Shown: piece after piece, positions 1 to 10,289 of the stretch
Layout: each line of letters opens with the position of its first letter
Numbering within the stretch: the stretch's first letter is position 1
Assembly: GCF_024586455.1 (NCBI RefSeq)
Contig: NW_026089623.1
Span: forward strand, 13,414,784 to 13,478,783
Reading direction: 5' to 3'
Length of the DNA: 64,000 nucleotides
Source of the DNA: Bactrocera neohumeralis
Lineage: Eukaryota; Arthropoda; Insecta; Diptera; Tephritidae
Made by a program: the position numbers and the translations under genes
Notes under the pieces: generated by a model
Seen by the model: only the letters and a program-made list of their open reading frames with translations
Database searches by the model: none
Told to the model about the DNA's origin: nothing

Positions 1-109
1 AGTAGTGACCCAATTCTAACTACTGTTGGCATTACATACAGAAACCTCTGCTCTCTGCAACAACTTAAATATTGGCTGATATATATAATACAGGGTCAAT
101 CCTTTAAAA

Positions 110-660
110 GACTTTCAAAATAGGCTCTTTCTGTGTCGATGCACCGCTGAGAGACGAGGTGCATGTTGCTTGGATTTCCTCTGTCGTCTAAAATGCTTGC
201 CCTTCATCTTCATACTCAAAGATCCATGACTCGTCAGCGTTATTCAAAAATTGTGGGTCACTTTCACTTATGTTCAAATTGGCACACTTCCACTCCCGCA
301 TTTTTTGGTCGTCAGTGAGCACTTTTAGGGCCATATTCGCCCACACCTTGCGCATGTTCAAGTGTTTCTTCCCAATGAACCACAGATTTTTTATAAATTT
401 AACTGGGCCATTAAACGAATACTTAGTCGACGGTCTGAGTTCAAAACTTTGTGCATACGAGTCACATTGTCGAAGTTTGTCTAAGTCGCAGATCTCCCAG
501 CACAGTCTTCATCAGCGGCCTCTTTCCGGCCCTCCAAAAAGGCCTGGTGCCATCGAAACACACCACTTCTTGCTAAAGCAACATCTGGGTAACCCTGCTT
601 GATCATATCAAACGTCTCTGTCGCAGATTTACCGAGTTTCACACAGAATTTTGTACTTCC
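110..660 (-). pseudogene. Decayed mariner-like transposase (first copy)
   Basis: Reading the minus strand from about 660 downward gives a mariner-type helix-turn-helix start: KFCVKLGKSATETF, then a GVFRWHQAFLEGR motif near 555. It continues through short open pieces broken by several stops and frameshifts. A DESWIFEYEDEG stretch near 215 corresponds to the DE(T/S)W region of mariner catalytic domains. Most of the region after that is missing, and a tail-like IDTERAYFESF piece follows near 125. The enzyme would have cut and pasted its own element, but this copy cannot be functional. A plausible original start lies on the far side of the adjacent mariner, near 2983. I see no terminal repeats for this copy. 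The family-level call is fairly secure; the subfamily is not. Confidence 0.6.
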
Positions 661-722
661 AGTAATGGTTGTACTACTGTGCCCAAAAAATAAGGTGACA
701 TTGTATTTATTTTGAAAATTCC

Positions 723-1592
723 TTATTTATTCTTCCAAATCAATTTCATCCCCTTCAAAGTAATATCCTCCCGATGCAATGCACTTATGCCATCGGATTT
801 ACCAATCTTGGAAATCTGGTTGTAGTCACTTTCCGGGATGGCCTTCAGTTCCGTCTTCGCTGCGGCTTGAATCTCCTCTATCGTATAAAAACGGTGTCCC
901 CGGAGCGGTCCTTTGAGCTTGGTGAACAGCCAGAAGTCGCACGGCGCCAGATCAGGTGAATACGGTGGTTGCGGAACGATATGGGTTGAGTTTTTGGCGA
1001 AATGATCACGAATTACGAGGGCAGTATGGGATGGTGCATTATCGTGGTGTAAAAACCAAGAATTGTCTTTCCACAATTCCGGCCTTTTTAGGCGGATAGC
1101 GTTACGCAAACGACGCATAACGTTCAAATAATATTCCTTGTTGACTGTTTGACCGGTTGGAAGGAATTCATAATGCACAACACCACGTTAATCGAAGAAA
1201 ACAGTCAACATGACCTTGATTTTTGAGCGAGTTTGGCGCGATTTTTTTGCTCTCGGCTCTCTTTTGGCACGATATTCGCTCGACTGATCAGTTGTTTCGG
1301 GGTCGTAAGCATAGATCCAAGTCTCATCGCCAGTTATAATGCGTTTCATGACAGCCTGGTAGTCGGAAAGCATCGTTTCACACACTTCAACGCTACGCCT
1401 TTTTTCCAAAAAATTTAATGTTTTCTTTTCATCATTAGCAAGGTCTCTAATTGTCGATAATCGTCGATAATCGACGGTTTTTCAACACCAAATCTTTGAT
1501 TTGTTGGACGTGAGCTTCGTCGGTTGAGGTTGATGGTCGCCCTGGACGCTCTTCGTCTTCGACACGTTCACTCACTATTCCACTTGTAAACT
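723..1592 (-). pseudogene. Mariner transposase, broken
   Basis: Minus-strand reading frames encode a mariner transposase. From the N-terminal side there is RPGRPSTSTDEAHVQQIKDL near 1540, then a frameshift near 1450. TGDETWIYAYDPET near 1325 carries the first catalytic Asp. HDNAPSH near 1045 carries the second. The YSPDLAPCDFWLF motif near 945 carries the third acidic position of the DD34D type. A TAA stop near 1188 interrupts the frame just before HYEFLP, although the frame itself is kept. The first part of the protein was displaced by the repeat inserted at 1595. The stop, the frameshift and the insertion make this a dead copy. Confidence 0.8.
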
Positions 1593-1594
1593 AT

Positions 1595-2660
1595 TTTTAT
1601 ACTCTCGCAACAAAGTTGCTAAGGAGAGTATTATAGTTTTGTTCAAATAACGGTTGTTTGCAAGTCCTAAAACTAAAAGAGTCAGATATAGGGTTATATA
1701 TACCAAAGTGATCAGGGTGACGAGTACAGTTGAAATCCGCATGTCTGTCTGTCCGTCCGTCCGTCCTGTCCGTACAAGCTGTAACTTGAGTAAAAATTGA
1801 GATATCATGATGAAACTTGGTATACGTATTTTTTGGCTCCATAAGAATGTTAATTTCGAAGATGGGCAAAATCGCAAACTGCCACGCCCACAAAATGGCG
1901 AAAACCGAAAACTATAAAGAGTCATAACTAAGCCACAAAAAAAGATATTAAAGTGAAATTTGGCACAAAGGATCGCCTTAGAGAGGGGCATATTTGGACG
2001 TAATTTTTTTGGAAAAGTGGGCGTGGCCCCGCACCCTACTAAGTTTTTTGTACATACTTATCTCGGAAACTACTATAGCTATGTCAACCAAACTCTATAG
2101 AGTGGTTTCCTTCAGGCATTTCCATATACTGTTCAAAAATGGAAGAAATCGGATTATAACCACGCCCACCTCCCATACAATGGTTATGTTGAAAATCACT
2201 AAAAGTGCGTTAACCGACTAACAAAAAACGTCAGAAACACTAAATTTTACGGAAGAAATGGCAGAAGGAAGCTGCACCCAAGCTTTTTTTTAAATTTAAA
2301 ATGGGGGTGGCGTCGCCCACTTATGGACCAAAAACCATATCTCAGGAACTGCTTGACCGATTTCAATGAAATTCGGTATATAATATTTTCTTAACACTTT
2401 GATGACATGTACGAAATATGGGTGAAATCGGTTCACAACCACGCCTTCTTCCAATATAACGCTATTTTGAATTCCATCTGATACCTTCTCTGTATAATAT
2501 ATACATTAGGAACCAGTGATGATAGCGGAATAAAACTTTACAAAAATACGGTATTTGAAAAATATGTAAATGACGGATAATGAAATCTCGATTATCACTT
2601 TATCATGCGAGAGTATAAAATGTTCGGTGACACTCGAACATAGCCCTTCCTTACTTGTTT
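1595..2660 (+). repeat. Non-autonomous dispersed repeat, copy 1
   Basis: The element starts with TTTTATACTCTCGCAACAAAG and ends with GCGAGAGTATAAAATGTTCGG followed by a TTCCTTACTTGTT tail, so a short inverted repeat (TATACTCTCGCA/TGCGAGAGTATA) marks both sides. Inside are a pyrimidine-rich TGTCTGTCTGTCCGTCCGTC stretch near 1742 and repeated phrases such as CCACGCCCAC and GTGGGCGTGGC. No coding capacity is evident. The same sequence recurs at 10290-12145 (reverse), 38305-39440 and as a fragment at 54088-54140. Here it interrupts the mariner transposase. Class is uncertain; the inverted ends suggest a DNA transposon or Helitron-derived repeat. Confidence 0.75.
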
Positions 2661-2969
2661 AGACATAGCCTCATCACCAAAGGCTTTCTGCACCATCCTC
2701 AACGTATCCGCAGCAAAAAATTGATTGTCCGTAAACAAAATTTAATGCAAATTCTTTGCTCAACAAATTTCGATATCTCAAAAAACGAAAAACTCACTTT
2801 TAGCAGTCACAAAACGACACGTATCTCAAACACTAATGAATATTTTGACATGAAATTTGACATAAATGTGACTGACAGTACTACCAACCTAAAAAAAAAA
2901 TGATTCTCCAAATCCTTCGACGCGCGCAGTTTAAATTCAAATGTCACCTTATTTTTTGGGCCAGTATTT

Positions 2970-3392
2970 GAGTGCCAAAATGCATGGTTGAGTCCAAACT
3001 ACCAAATTTTATTATAATCAAAACATAGGGTTTTATTTCAATTCGCCTTTGGAAAAACTTGTACTTACAGCTGAACCTTAAGCGTCAACTAAATTTAGCC
3101 GCATACACACCTTTTCTTTCCCACTCCCTTCAAAGTTTTAAAAGCTTAGTCAAGAAAACTTCAATTTCATTGCAATTATATCTGGTAAGAAATAGTGCCT
3201 ACCAAGCAAACTACCAGAACCAAACGACACTGTCAATTCTAATCGGATCGGACCAAAACGGCAACACCGAATGTGAATGTATAAAAATGGTGGGTATGAA
3301 CTTTATATTCGTTATTTAATAAAATAGTGTACGAATTGGAGTATTGCTTACTATGTATATAATAAAAAGTACTGGAAAGCTCACTAGAGGAT
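2970..3392. other. Unassigned sequence
   Basis: AT-rich DNA between the mariner and the LINE. A minus-strand ATG near 2983 could be the original start of the first, decayed mariner. A short plus-strand reading frame (3059-3319) has no recognisable domain and I do not call it a gene. I see no RNA gene or terminal repeat here. Confidence 0.4.
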
Positions 3393-6015
3393 TGAGTCTC
3401 GTGTAGAAGTTCACCTAAGTGAGGAAAGTTCTCTGATCACCATTCACTTTGGGCTCAAGTATCGTCTGGGTAGCCTAAGAACATCCGTGTGAAGGCGAGC
3501 TAAAATCAGAAGGCGAAACATCCCCACCGCAGTGCTGTGCGCTGGGTTTGGGACCCGCCACGTAAAAATCGTACCCAATGAAAAGGAACAAAAGCCTCGG
3601 GTGAGTGACCCCCCTTTTGATGACGACCATAGTAAACGAATTAAGGACTATGATTTGAGGGCATGCAACTAGAATGTCCAGTCCCTTAATTGGGAAGGTG
3701 CCGCTGCCCAGCTGGTTGATGTCCTCGTTTAAGTGAAGGCTGACATCACCGCCGACCAAGAAATGCGATGGACGGGACAAGGACTGAGACGAGTAGGTCC
3801 TTGTGGCATTTACTACAGTGGCCATTGAAAGGAGCGCAAAGTTGGTTTGGGATTTGTGGTGGTAGTGAGACTCCGTCGCTGAGTACTTTGATTCACCCTG
3901 GTGTCTAGCCACAATCCACATCAAAGCAAAGCTCTTCAACGTATTGCCGATTTGCCCCCGACGGAAGAGAAGGACAATGCGACCAAAGATGCTTTCTATG
4001 AGCGCTTGGAGCGCACCAATGAGAGCTGCCCCCGCCACGATGTCAAAATCGTGCTTGGCGACTTTAAAGCCAGGGTGGGCAAAGAAGGTATTTTTCGCAC
4101 TACGGTCGGTAAATTCAGCCTCCACGACGAAACATACCCAAATGAGTTGAGACTGATCGACTTCGCCGGGGCCCGAAATATGGTTATCTGTAGTACTAGA
4201 TTCCAGCATAAGAAAATCCATCAAGCCACATGGCTGTCGACGCAGACCACCATCTTGTTGCAGCCCACGAGGAGTGCCGGGTTGCAGCGGAGAGAAAACA
4301 GGTTGCCTACCTCACAACGTTACGATCGACCGGATGGGATAGACACCGAGAGTTGAAGAGGGAAGCGAGACGCATTTGCAGACAGAAAAGGAAAGAGGCC
4401 GAAATGAGTGAGTATGAAGAGCTTGATAAGATGTCCGACAGGAGTAATGCTCAAAACTTCTACGAAAAGATGCGGCGGCTAACTGAAAGTTTCAAAACCG
4501 GAGAATACTCTTGTAGAACCCCCAAAGGTGATCTAGTGATCGATGCCCAGAGCATACTTAAATTATGAAGGGAACACTTCTCCAGCCTACTGAATGGCAG
4601 TGAACGCACAACGCCAGGAGAAGCCGAACCCGATTCCCCAATTGATAACGATGGAGCAGTCCTTCCAGTGTATGACCAGGAAGAAGTTCGAATAGCAATT
4701 ACCCGTCTGAAGAACAACGAAGCAGCGGGGGCCGATGGATTACCGGCCGAGCTATTCAAGCACGGCGGCGAAGAACTGATAAGGACCATACATCAGCTTA
4801 TTTGCAAAATATGGTCGGACGAAAGCATGTCCAATGATTGGAATTTAAGTGTGCTCTGCCCAATCCACAAAAAGGGAGACCCCACAATCTGCGTGGCTTT
4901 AGTCCTGGAAAATCAACAACCGGCCAGATATTCACCATATGCCAAATTTCGGAAAAGACCCTTGAAAAGAGAATCGACACACACCACCTCTTCGTCGATT
5001 TCGAAGCTGCTTTCCACAGCACGAAAAGGAGCTGTCTTTATGTTGCGATGTCTGAATTTGGTATCCCCGCAAGACGTTGAGCAACACCAACAGCTCCGTC
5101 AGGATCGGGAAGGTTTTCTCCGGGCCGTTCGATATAAAACGAGGTTTCAGACAAGGCGACTCCCTATCGTGCGACTTCTTCAATCTGCTGCTGGAGAAAA
5201 GAATTCGAGCTTCACAACTTAATCGAGCAGGTACAATCTTTTATAAGAGTGTACAGCTGCTGGCTTATGCCGATGATATTGATATAATCGACCTCAACAC
5301 CCGCGCCGTTAGTTCTGCTTTCTCCAGACAGGACAAAGAAGCAACGCAAATGGGTCTGGTGGTGAACGGTAAGTCATCAAACAAACAGTCGTCGCACTCA
5401 TGACTAGGCACCCACGTCACTGCTGACAGTCATATCTTCGAAGTCTTTCGTCTCTCTTGGAACCAGCATCAACACCATCAACAATGTCAGCCTGGAAATC
5501 CAACGCAAGATTACTCTTGCCAACAGGTGCTACTTCGGACTGAGTAGGCAATTGAAAAGTAGAGTCCTCTCTCGACGAACAAAAACCAAACTCTATAAGT
5601 CACTCATAATTTCCGTCCTTTTATATGGTGCAGAGGCTTGGACGATGACAACAACTGATGAGTTGAAGTTGCGAGTTTTCGAGAGAAAAGCTCTACGAAA
5701 GTTTTATGGTTCTGTGCGCGTTAGCCATGGTGAATATCGCATTCAATGGAACGAAAAGCTGTATGAGACATATGACGACATTTACATAGTTTAGCGAATT
5801 AAAAGACAGCAGCTACGCTGTGAATGTATGCGACGCTGTACCTGCCGGGGGAAGCAGAGAAAGAGGAAGACCTCCACTTCGTTGGAAGGACCAAGTGGGG
5901 AAGGACCTGGCTTCGCTTGGAAAATCCATTTGGTGCCACGCAGCAAAAAGAAGAAACGACTTGCGCGTTGTTGTTAACTCGGCCATAATCGCGGTGTCTA
6001 CGCCAATTAAGAAGA
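3393..6015 (+). mobile_element. RTE-like LINE, near full length but decayed (copy A1)
   Basis: An endonuclease plus reverse transcriptase element of the RTE/BovB-like group often labelled craniofacial-development-protein-2-like in insects. In order: a 5' region shared with the other copies (3393-3700); endonuclease traces with EMRWTGQGLRR near 3765 and LGDFKARVGKEGIFR near 4055; the RT core from about 4668; the LAYADDIDI active-site motif near 5265; then a C-terminal block with LYGAEAWTMTTTDE near 5625 and a GRPPLRWKDQVGKDLASLG piece near 5870. The 3' end is GCGGTGTCTACGCCAATTAAGA without poly(A), as in other RTE-type elements. Many stops and frameshifts make it inactive. Confidence 0.8.
4230..5990 (+). 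pseudogene. RTE-like reverse transcriptase, multiply frameshifted
   Basis: The coding piece from 4230 to 4568 is a linker between endonuclease and RT. The piece from 4668 to about 4890 begins the RT fingers, with KNNEAAGADGLPAELFKHG and a CPIHKKGDPT motif. A frameshift and a gap follow near 4890. The fragment at 5077-5403 carries the YADD catalytic motif with both Asp residues present. Further frameshifts occur near 5400, 5450 and 5795 (a TAG). The final piece, 5820-5990, is the conserved LINE C-terminus ending in VVVNSAIIA. The protein would have copied element RNA at a nicked target, but the breaks rule out a functional product. Confidence 0.75.
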
Positions 6016-7064
6016 TGGTTGAGTTTACACTAAATGATTGGTTTTACACAACAGTGCAAGAGTATAGTGCACTTGGCCTTTCCTTATTTATTTTAAATAT
6101 TTTCCAAAATTTTATAGGTATATTTATATATATATTGTACTATTTATATTTCAAAAGAACGAATGGCAGGTTCAAAAAAAAAAAATAGCGGTGCCACGAT
6201 GTAGTTAATGTTAATTTGATGTGACTGGCTAAATGAGCCTTATCGCCTGCCTCACACCACACCTACACCCATCACTAACACGCACACTCACCTCGACATC
6301 ACCACACTCCACTTCAACACCACCCACACGCGAGAGCCCAGGATCCACACACACCACTCCACTTAAAAAGGGTCAGCCTATTCGCGGGCCAGTTCAGATT
6401 CGACCGCGTTTGAATCAACGTCGCTTTCGCGCCACCGCTACGCAGCGTTCCATTTCCAAATATTAAATTTTATTGTAAATTGAAGTTAATTATACTAAGT
6501 GAATTTATATGTAAAAACAAAAAAAGAAACCCCACAAATCAAATGTTGATGCAATTGTTAAAACAAATACAAGTCGATGTTCAATTTATATTGTTAAAAC
6601 CAAATATACCTACAAGTGGTGAATCCCGAGGATTTTTATTTTAAAATACATAAGGCTAACAAGTGTTAAGTGAAGCGGGCACTGATTACAACAGTGACGA
6701 TATACTTGTTTAGTACGTTAGATATATAGTTAGCACACTTTAAGTACTATGTAAGTTCCAATATGGTGAATTATTAGATAATTTGCGGTGTTAGCATGAA
6801 ATAATAATTTGAAGTTGCGTTTTTGATTTGGCATAGGTATAATATTTTATAAGACATGTTAACTATACCTACATATATATAATATATGAAGGTGGTGCAA
6901 CGGACTCTTTCCAAAGCTTTAAATGTTAGATTAAAGGTATAGGTTAGGTATAGTATTTTTCTTCGTCTTTAATCTCACATTAAATTTTAAAAGTACATCT
7001 AGAGATAGTAATTATAAATACAGTTATTATATAATAAGAATATACAAATAGCAAAAATATTTAC
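6016..7064. other. Unassigned AT-rich sequence, partly host intron
   Basis: Between the LINE 3' end and the first host exon I recognise no element. A Thr/Pro/His-rich plus-strand frame (6233-6466) ends in an Arg-rich RPRLNQRRFRATATQRS segment. It has no recognised domain and could be a fragment of an unknown element. The stretch next to 7064 is intron of the minus-strand host gene, whose donor site GTAAAT lies at 7064-7059; no next exon is visible to the left. Confidence 0.4.
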
Positions 7065-7649
7065 CCAATATTCAATCTCCTTATTTTTTAAATCAAATAA
7101 TACCAATAATTGTCCCATTTTTTCCGGAAAGTATTCTCTTTTATAAAAAGAGTTTGATTCTATTTCGAAGTAATAGGGTCGTTTGGTAGAGGACGCATTA
7201 AATTTAACGTCTAATTCGGAAGCGTTATGATAAGCCATAAACTGCATGATGTATTTTGTACATCCAGCGCCAAAATTTAAATTTCCTAGAGATGTACTCA
7301 TTTCGATCAAATGTTCTAAGTCGGTAGAGTAGATTACAAATAATTTGAGCTTTATTAGCTCTTTAATCCCTCGATAAAAACGGACCGTCATTGTTAAATC
7401 TTTTTCCAAAAGATAATGTCCTATATTGAGAGTTATTGTTTGGTTATCTCGGTCGTCTGGTCGTAATGGTTCATTTTTCCACATAAATTGTGTGTGCACT
7501 ACCTTATTGCCACTATTGTCAACTCCAAACCACGCAAATGAGGCATTTGAATTGAACGAATTTATTGTTGTTAAGTAACTGCCATTTACTACTAAATTAC
7601 GTTTTGGATATGATAATTCTGCCAAAACCTGCCGCCAGCTGTTCAAATT
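7065..7649 (-). CDS. Large lipid-transfer-like protein, exon (most 3' one in window)
   Basis: An open stretch of 195 codons on the minus strand, bounded by an acceptor (GAATTTCAG, just above 7649) and a donor (GTAAAT below 7065), both in phase 0. The peptide runs from NLNSWRQVLAELSYPKRN to KEIEYW and is rich in alternating hydrophobic residues and N-linked sequons (NGS, NAS). That fits the extended beta-sheet lipid-binding part of insect large lipid transfer proteins. Phase matches the exon at 7710-8319 exactly. No stop codon is reached, so the gene continues off the left side of the window. I cannot tell Apoltp, crossveinless-d and other members apart from this segment. Confidence 0.7.
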
Positions 7650-7709
7650 CTGAAATTCAAATAATAAATCATTATCAAGTAATTGTTTTCCATACTAAGT
7701 GAAAATTAC

Positions 7710-8319
7710 TTTATTTGAGATTACAAGGTTATATCCGATCCAAGCGGTTTTCGATAGTTCCAGTTTACTTCGACGATTAATTTTATATTTCGAAGATATT
7801 TCAGAGGTCGTTGTTAAAATTATAGTACGATTTGGGTGAATAACCAAAACTTTAGTTTCTTTGTCATTTCCCAAAATAACTTCATGCAATTCCCATGTAA
7901 GGTTGAATTTTTTTGGGTTGGCAAAATCAAAAACCTCTAAATGTTTTATATTTAAATAACAATTTTCCTTGCTCCAGCCAGTGCTATTTTCGAAATAAAT
8001 ACCCATAGGTTTAATATTATTCTCTAAAAAAATTTCAGTTATTTCTTTAAAGATTGTCAGGTTTTGCTCTGAACGTTTATATGTTCCATTGAGAAATATT
8101 TTTTCATTGTAAAAAACTTTAAGAATACCGTTTTCACTTGTCTGTTTTTGAATTAGCTTATATTTAATGTCAGCCAGATGTCGTGTATTTAAGGGTACTA
8201 CTAACGAAACGTCTCCCTCAAAAACATTACTTAAGTCATGTTGTGACCGTAAATGACGTAATTTCATGGAAGTAAAATCTGTTGGCCAATCAACTCTGCA
8301 AAACCTTTGGCAGTATCCA
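7710..8319 (-). CDS. Large lipid-transfer-like protein, exon
   Basis: This is a 610-nt exon with acceptor TTTATTTTCAG above 8319 and donor GTAATT below 7710. It begins in phase 2, needing two bases from the previous exon, and ends in phase 0. The peptide starts GYCQRFCRVDWPTDFTSM and ends IGYNLVISNK. It contains paired cysteines at the start, several glycosylation sequons (NGT, NLT, NST) and beta-strand-like patterning. The previous exon, ending at 51344, supplies the missing two bases (GA), so the splice crosses about 43 kb of transposons without breaking the frame. The C..C pair may be a disulfide; this is inference. Confidence 0.75.
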
Positions 8320-8326
8320 CTGAAAA

Positions 8327-8710
8327 TAAATAAAAAAAAAATTATTGAAAACGAACTTACGAAAGATGAAAGTAACTGTATTTTTTAATAAATCATTCTG
8401 ACAATAGTGCTGTAAGAAAGTACGTACCAATAGCTATAAATTTTCTAACCAAATGATTTTCGCTTACTTTTTTTCATTATCATCATCATCCACGATATAA
8501 ACACAAACAAAGGGCAATATTTAATGTATTAAATATTTCACCTGAAGAAAAAGTCCAGTAGAGGGTGAAAGTGTTTATACTAAGTATAGGACACCAGAGT
8601 ATGCAGCCGCATCTGCAGCTTATCTTTTTTAAAATTTGGTCTCGCCACGTACCGTGTTTAATGTGCACACCGCACAAACCACTAGGGATAAACCTACCAA
8701 CCTATGGATA
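8327..8710. other. Unassigned intron sequence near acceptor
   Basis: AT-rich DNA with a polypurine/polypyrimidine patch (8461-8492, including CATCATCATC repeats) and no recognised element. The minus-strand frame at 8486-8677 shows no domain. Branch-point and pyrimidine-tract sequence for the giant intron must lie in its left part. Confidence 0.4.
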
Positions 8711-10285
8711 ATGAAGTCATGTGTAGAAGTTCGCGCAAGTAAGGAAAGTTCTATGATTGCCACTCACTTGAGAGTGGCCGGAAACGATTATTTCACATAT
8801 GGCTCAAGCAACTCACGACTTCCGGTTTTTGACCAAGTAGCCAAAAAACATCCGTTTGAAGGCGAGCTAAAGTAATAAGGCGAAACATCCCCTCCACAGG
8901 GTAGTGCGCTGGGTTTGGGGACCGCCACGAAAAAAACATGATTAATGAAAACAGGAAAACAGCCTTGGATGAGAGACTCCCTTTTGATGACGACCATGGC
9001 AAAGGCACTATGGATAACGATATAAGGGAAGTCACCTGGACTGTCCGGTCCCTTATTTAAGAAGAAGCCGCTGCCTAGCTGGTTGATGTCCTTGTTAGAG
9101 TGAAGGCTGACATCACAGCCGTCCTAGAAATGCGATGGACGGGACAAGGACTGAGGCGAATAGGTCATTGTGACAATTACTGCAGTAGACATATTGAAGA
9201 GTGCAAATTATCGCTGATATGCGCCCTCGCCTCGACGAAAGAGAAGGGGCCGGAAATATGGTCTTCTGTAGTACTACTCCAGCATACGAAAATTATCAAG
9301 CTACCTGGCTGTCTCCGGATTGAAAACCCACCATCCAGATCGATCATCTTGTGATAGACGGAAGAAACGTCTCCAAAACAAAATACGCACCCGCCTCTGT
9401 GCAGCAAAACACACACGTCAACAAACACAACGAAGGTTGACGTCGAAAAGCTGCAATCAAAACAGACTGCCGAACAATTTTCAACAGGACTCGCACTCCT
9501 GCTCTCTGAGAGCACTCATCAGCAACTCAATATAAGAGAAATGGGAGATGGCATTTCAAACTCCTTACGTACAGCTGCAAACAAAATCATTGGTTTTCGG
9601 AAAAGGGAAAAGAACAGCTGATACGATGAGGAAAGCCGTGTCGCACCGGAGAGAAAACCAACTGCCTACCAACTGCCTACAACATTACGATCGCTCACAA
9701 CACTTGCGGGATGGGATAGATACCAAGAGTTGATTAGGGAAGTGGGACGCATTTGTAGACAAAAAAAAAAAAGAGAGAAGCCTAAATGCGTGAGTACGAA
9801 GAGCTGCAAGCTGGTCGACAGGGTCTACGAAAAAATACGGTGACTAACAGAGGGTTTCAAGACTGGGGCTTAGTCTTGTAGTACCAACAGAGGTGATCAG
9901 GTAACCGATGCTCAGAATATACTAAAGTTATGGAGGGAACACTTTTCCAGCATGCTGAATGGCAGTGAAAGCATAACACCAGGAAGACGAACCCGATTCC
10001 TCAATTGATGACGATAAAGCAGATGTTCAATTGCCTGACCATGAAGAAGTTTGAATAGCAATTGCCTGTCTGAAGAACAACAAAGCGGCGGGTGTCGATG
10101 GATTACCGGCCGAGCTTTGCAAACTCGGCGAAGAAGAACTGATAAGGGCATGCATCAGCTTCTTTGTAAAACATGGTCATATGGTCATATGAAAGCATGC
10201 CCAACGATTAAAATTTAGGTGTGCTCTACCCAATCTGCAAAAAGGGAGAATCCACAAGCTGCGCCGTGGAATAAGTTTATTCAAT
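8711..10285 (+). mobile_element. RTE-like LINE piece (copy A2), 3' part missing
   Basis: Closely parallels the first 1.6 kb of copy A1: the TGTGTAGAAGTTCGCGCAAG start, the EMRWTGQGLRRIGHC endonuclease peptide near 9130, a DRYQELIREV-like linker near 9720, and the RT start with an AAGVDGLPAELCKLG-like piece near 10090. It stops abruptly near 10285, inside the RT domain. It is heavily mutated with many stops and several deletions. Loss of the 3' end is not expected of ordinary LINE insertion, so later deletion or recombination is likely. Confidence 0.7.
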
Positions 10286-10289
10286 ATCC

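Larger units (their letters stand above)
677..2964 (-). mobile_element. Mariner element with TIRs and TA duplication, carrying a nested repeat
   Basis: Inverted terminal repeats are visible: GCCCAAAAAATAAGGTGACA near 680 and its reverse complement near 2942-2962. Both outer ends begin CTG after a TA dinucleotide (675-676 and 2965-2966), the target duplication expected of Tc1/mariner elements. About 1.07 kb of the interior (1595-2660) is a foreign repeat, so the mariner alone is about 1.2 kb, which is normal for the family. The transposase is on the minus strand and is broken. The element probably inserted into the neighbouring older mariner, since mariner-like sequence with the same orientation lies on its left and a possible start codon lies on its right. 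Confidence 0.85.

Noticed and set aside
3475..4224. 249-codon minus-strand frame
   Set aside because: Antisense to the endonuclease part of the RTE-like LINE; the plus strand matches the family in this interval.
6233..6466. A small Thr/Pro-rich host gene
   Set aside because: No splice sites, no homology that I recognise, and low-complexity composition; recorded only as unassigned sequence.
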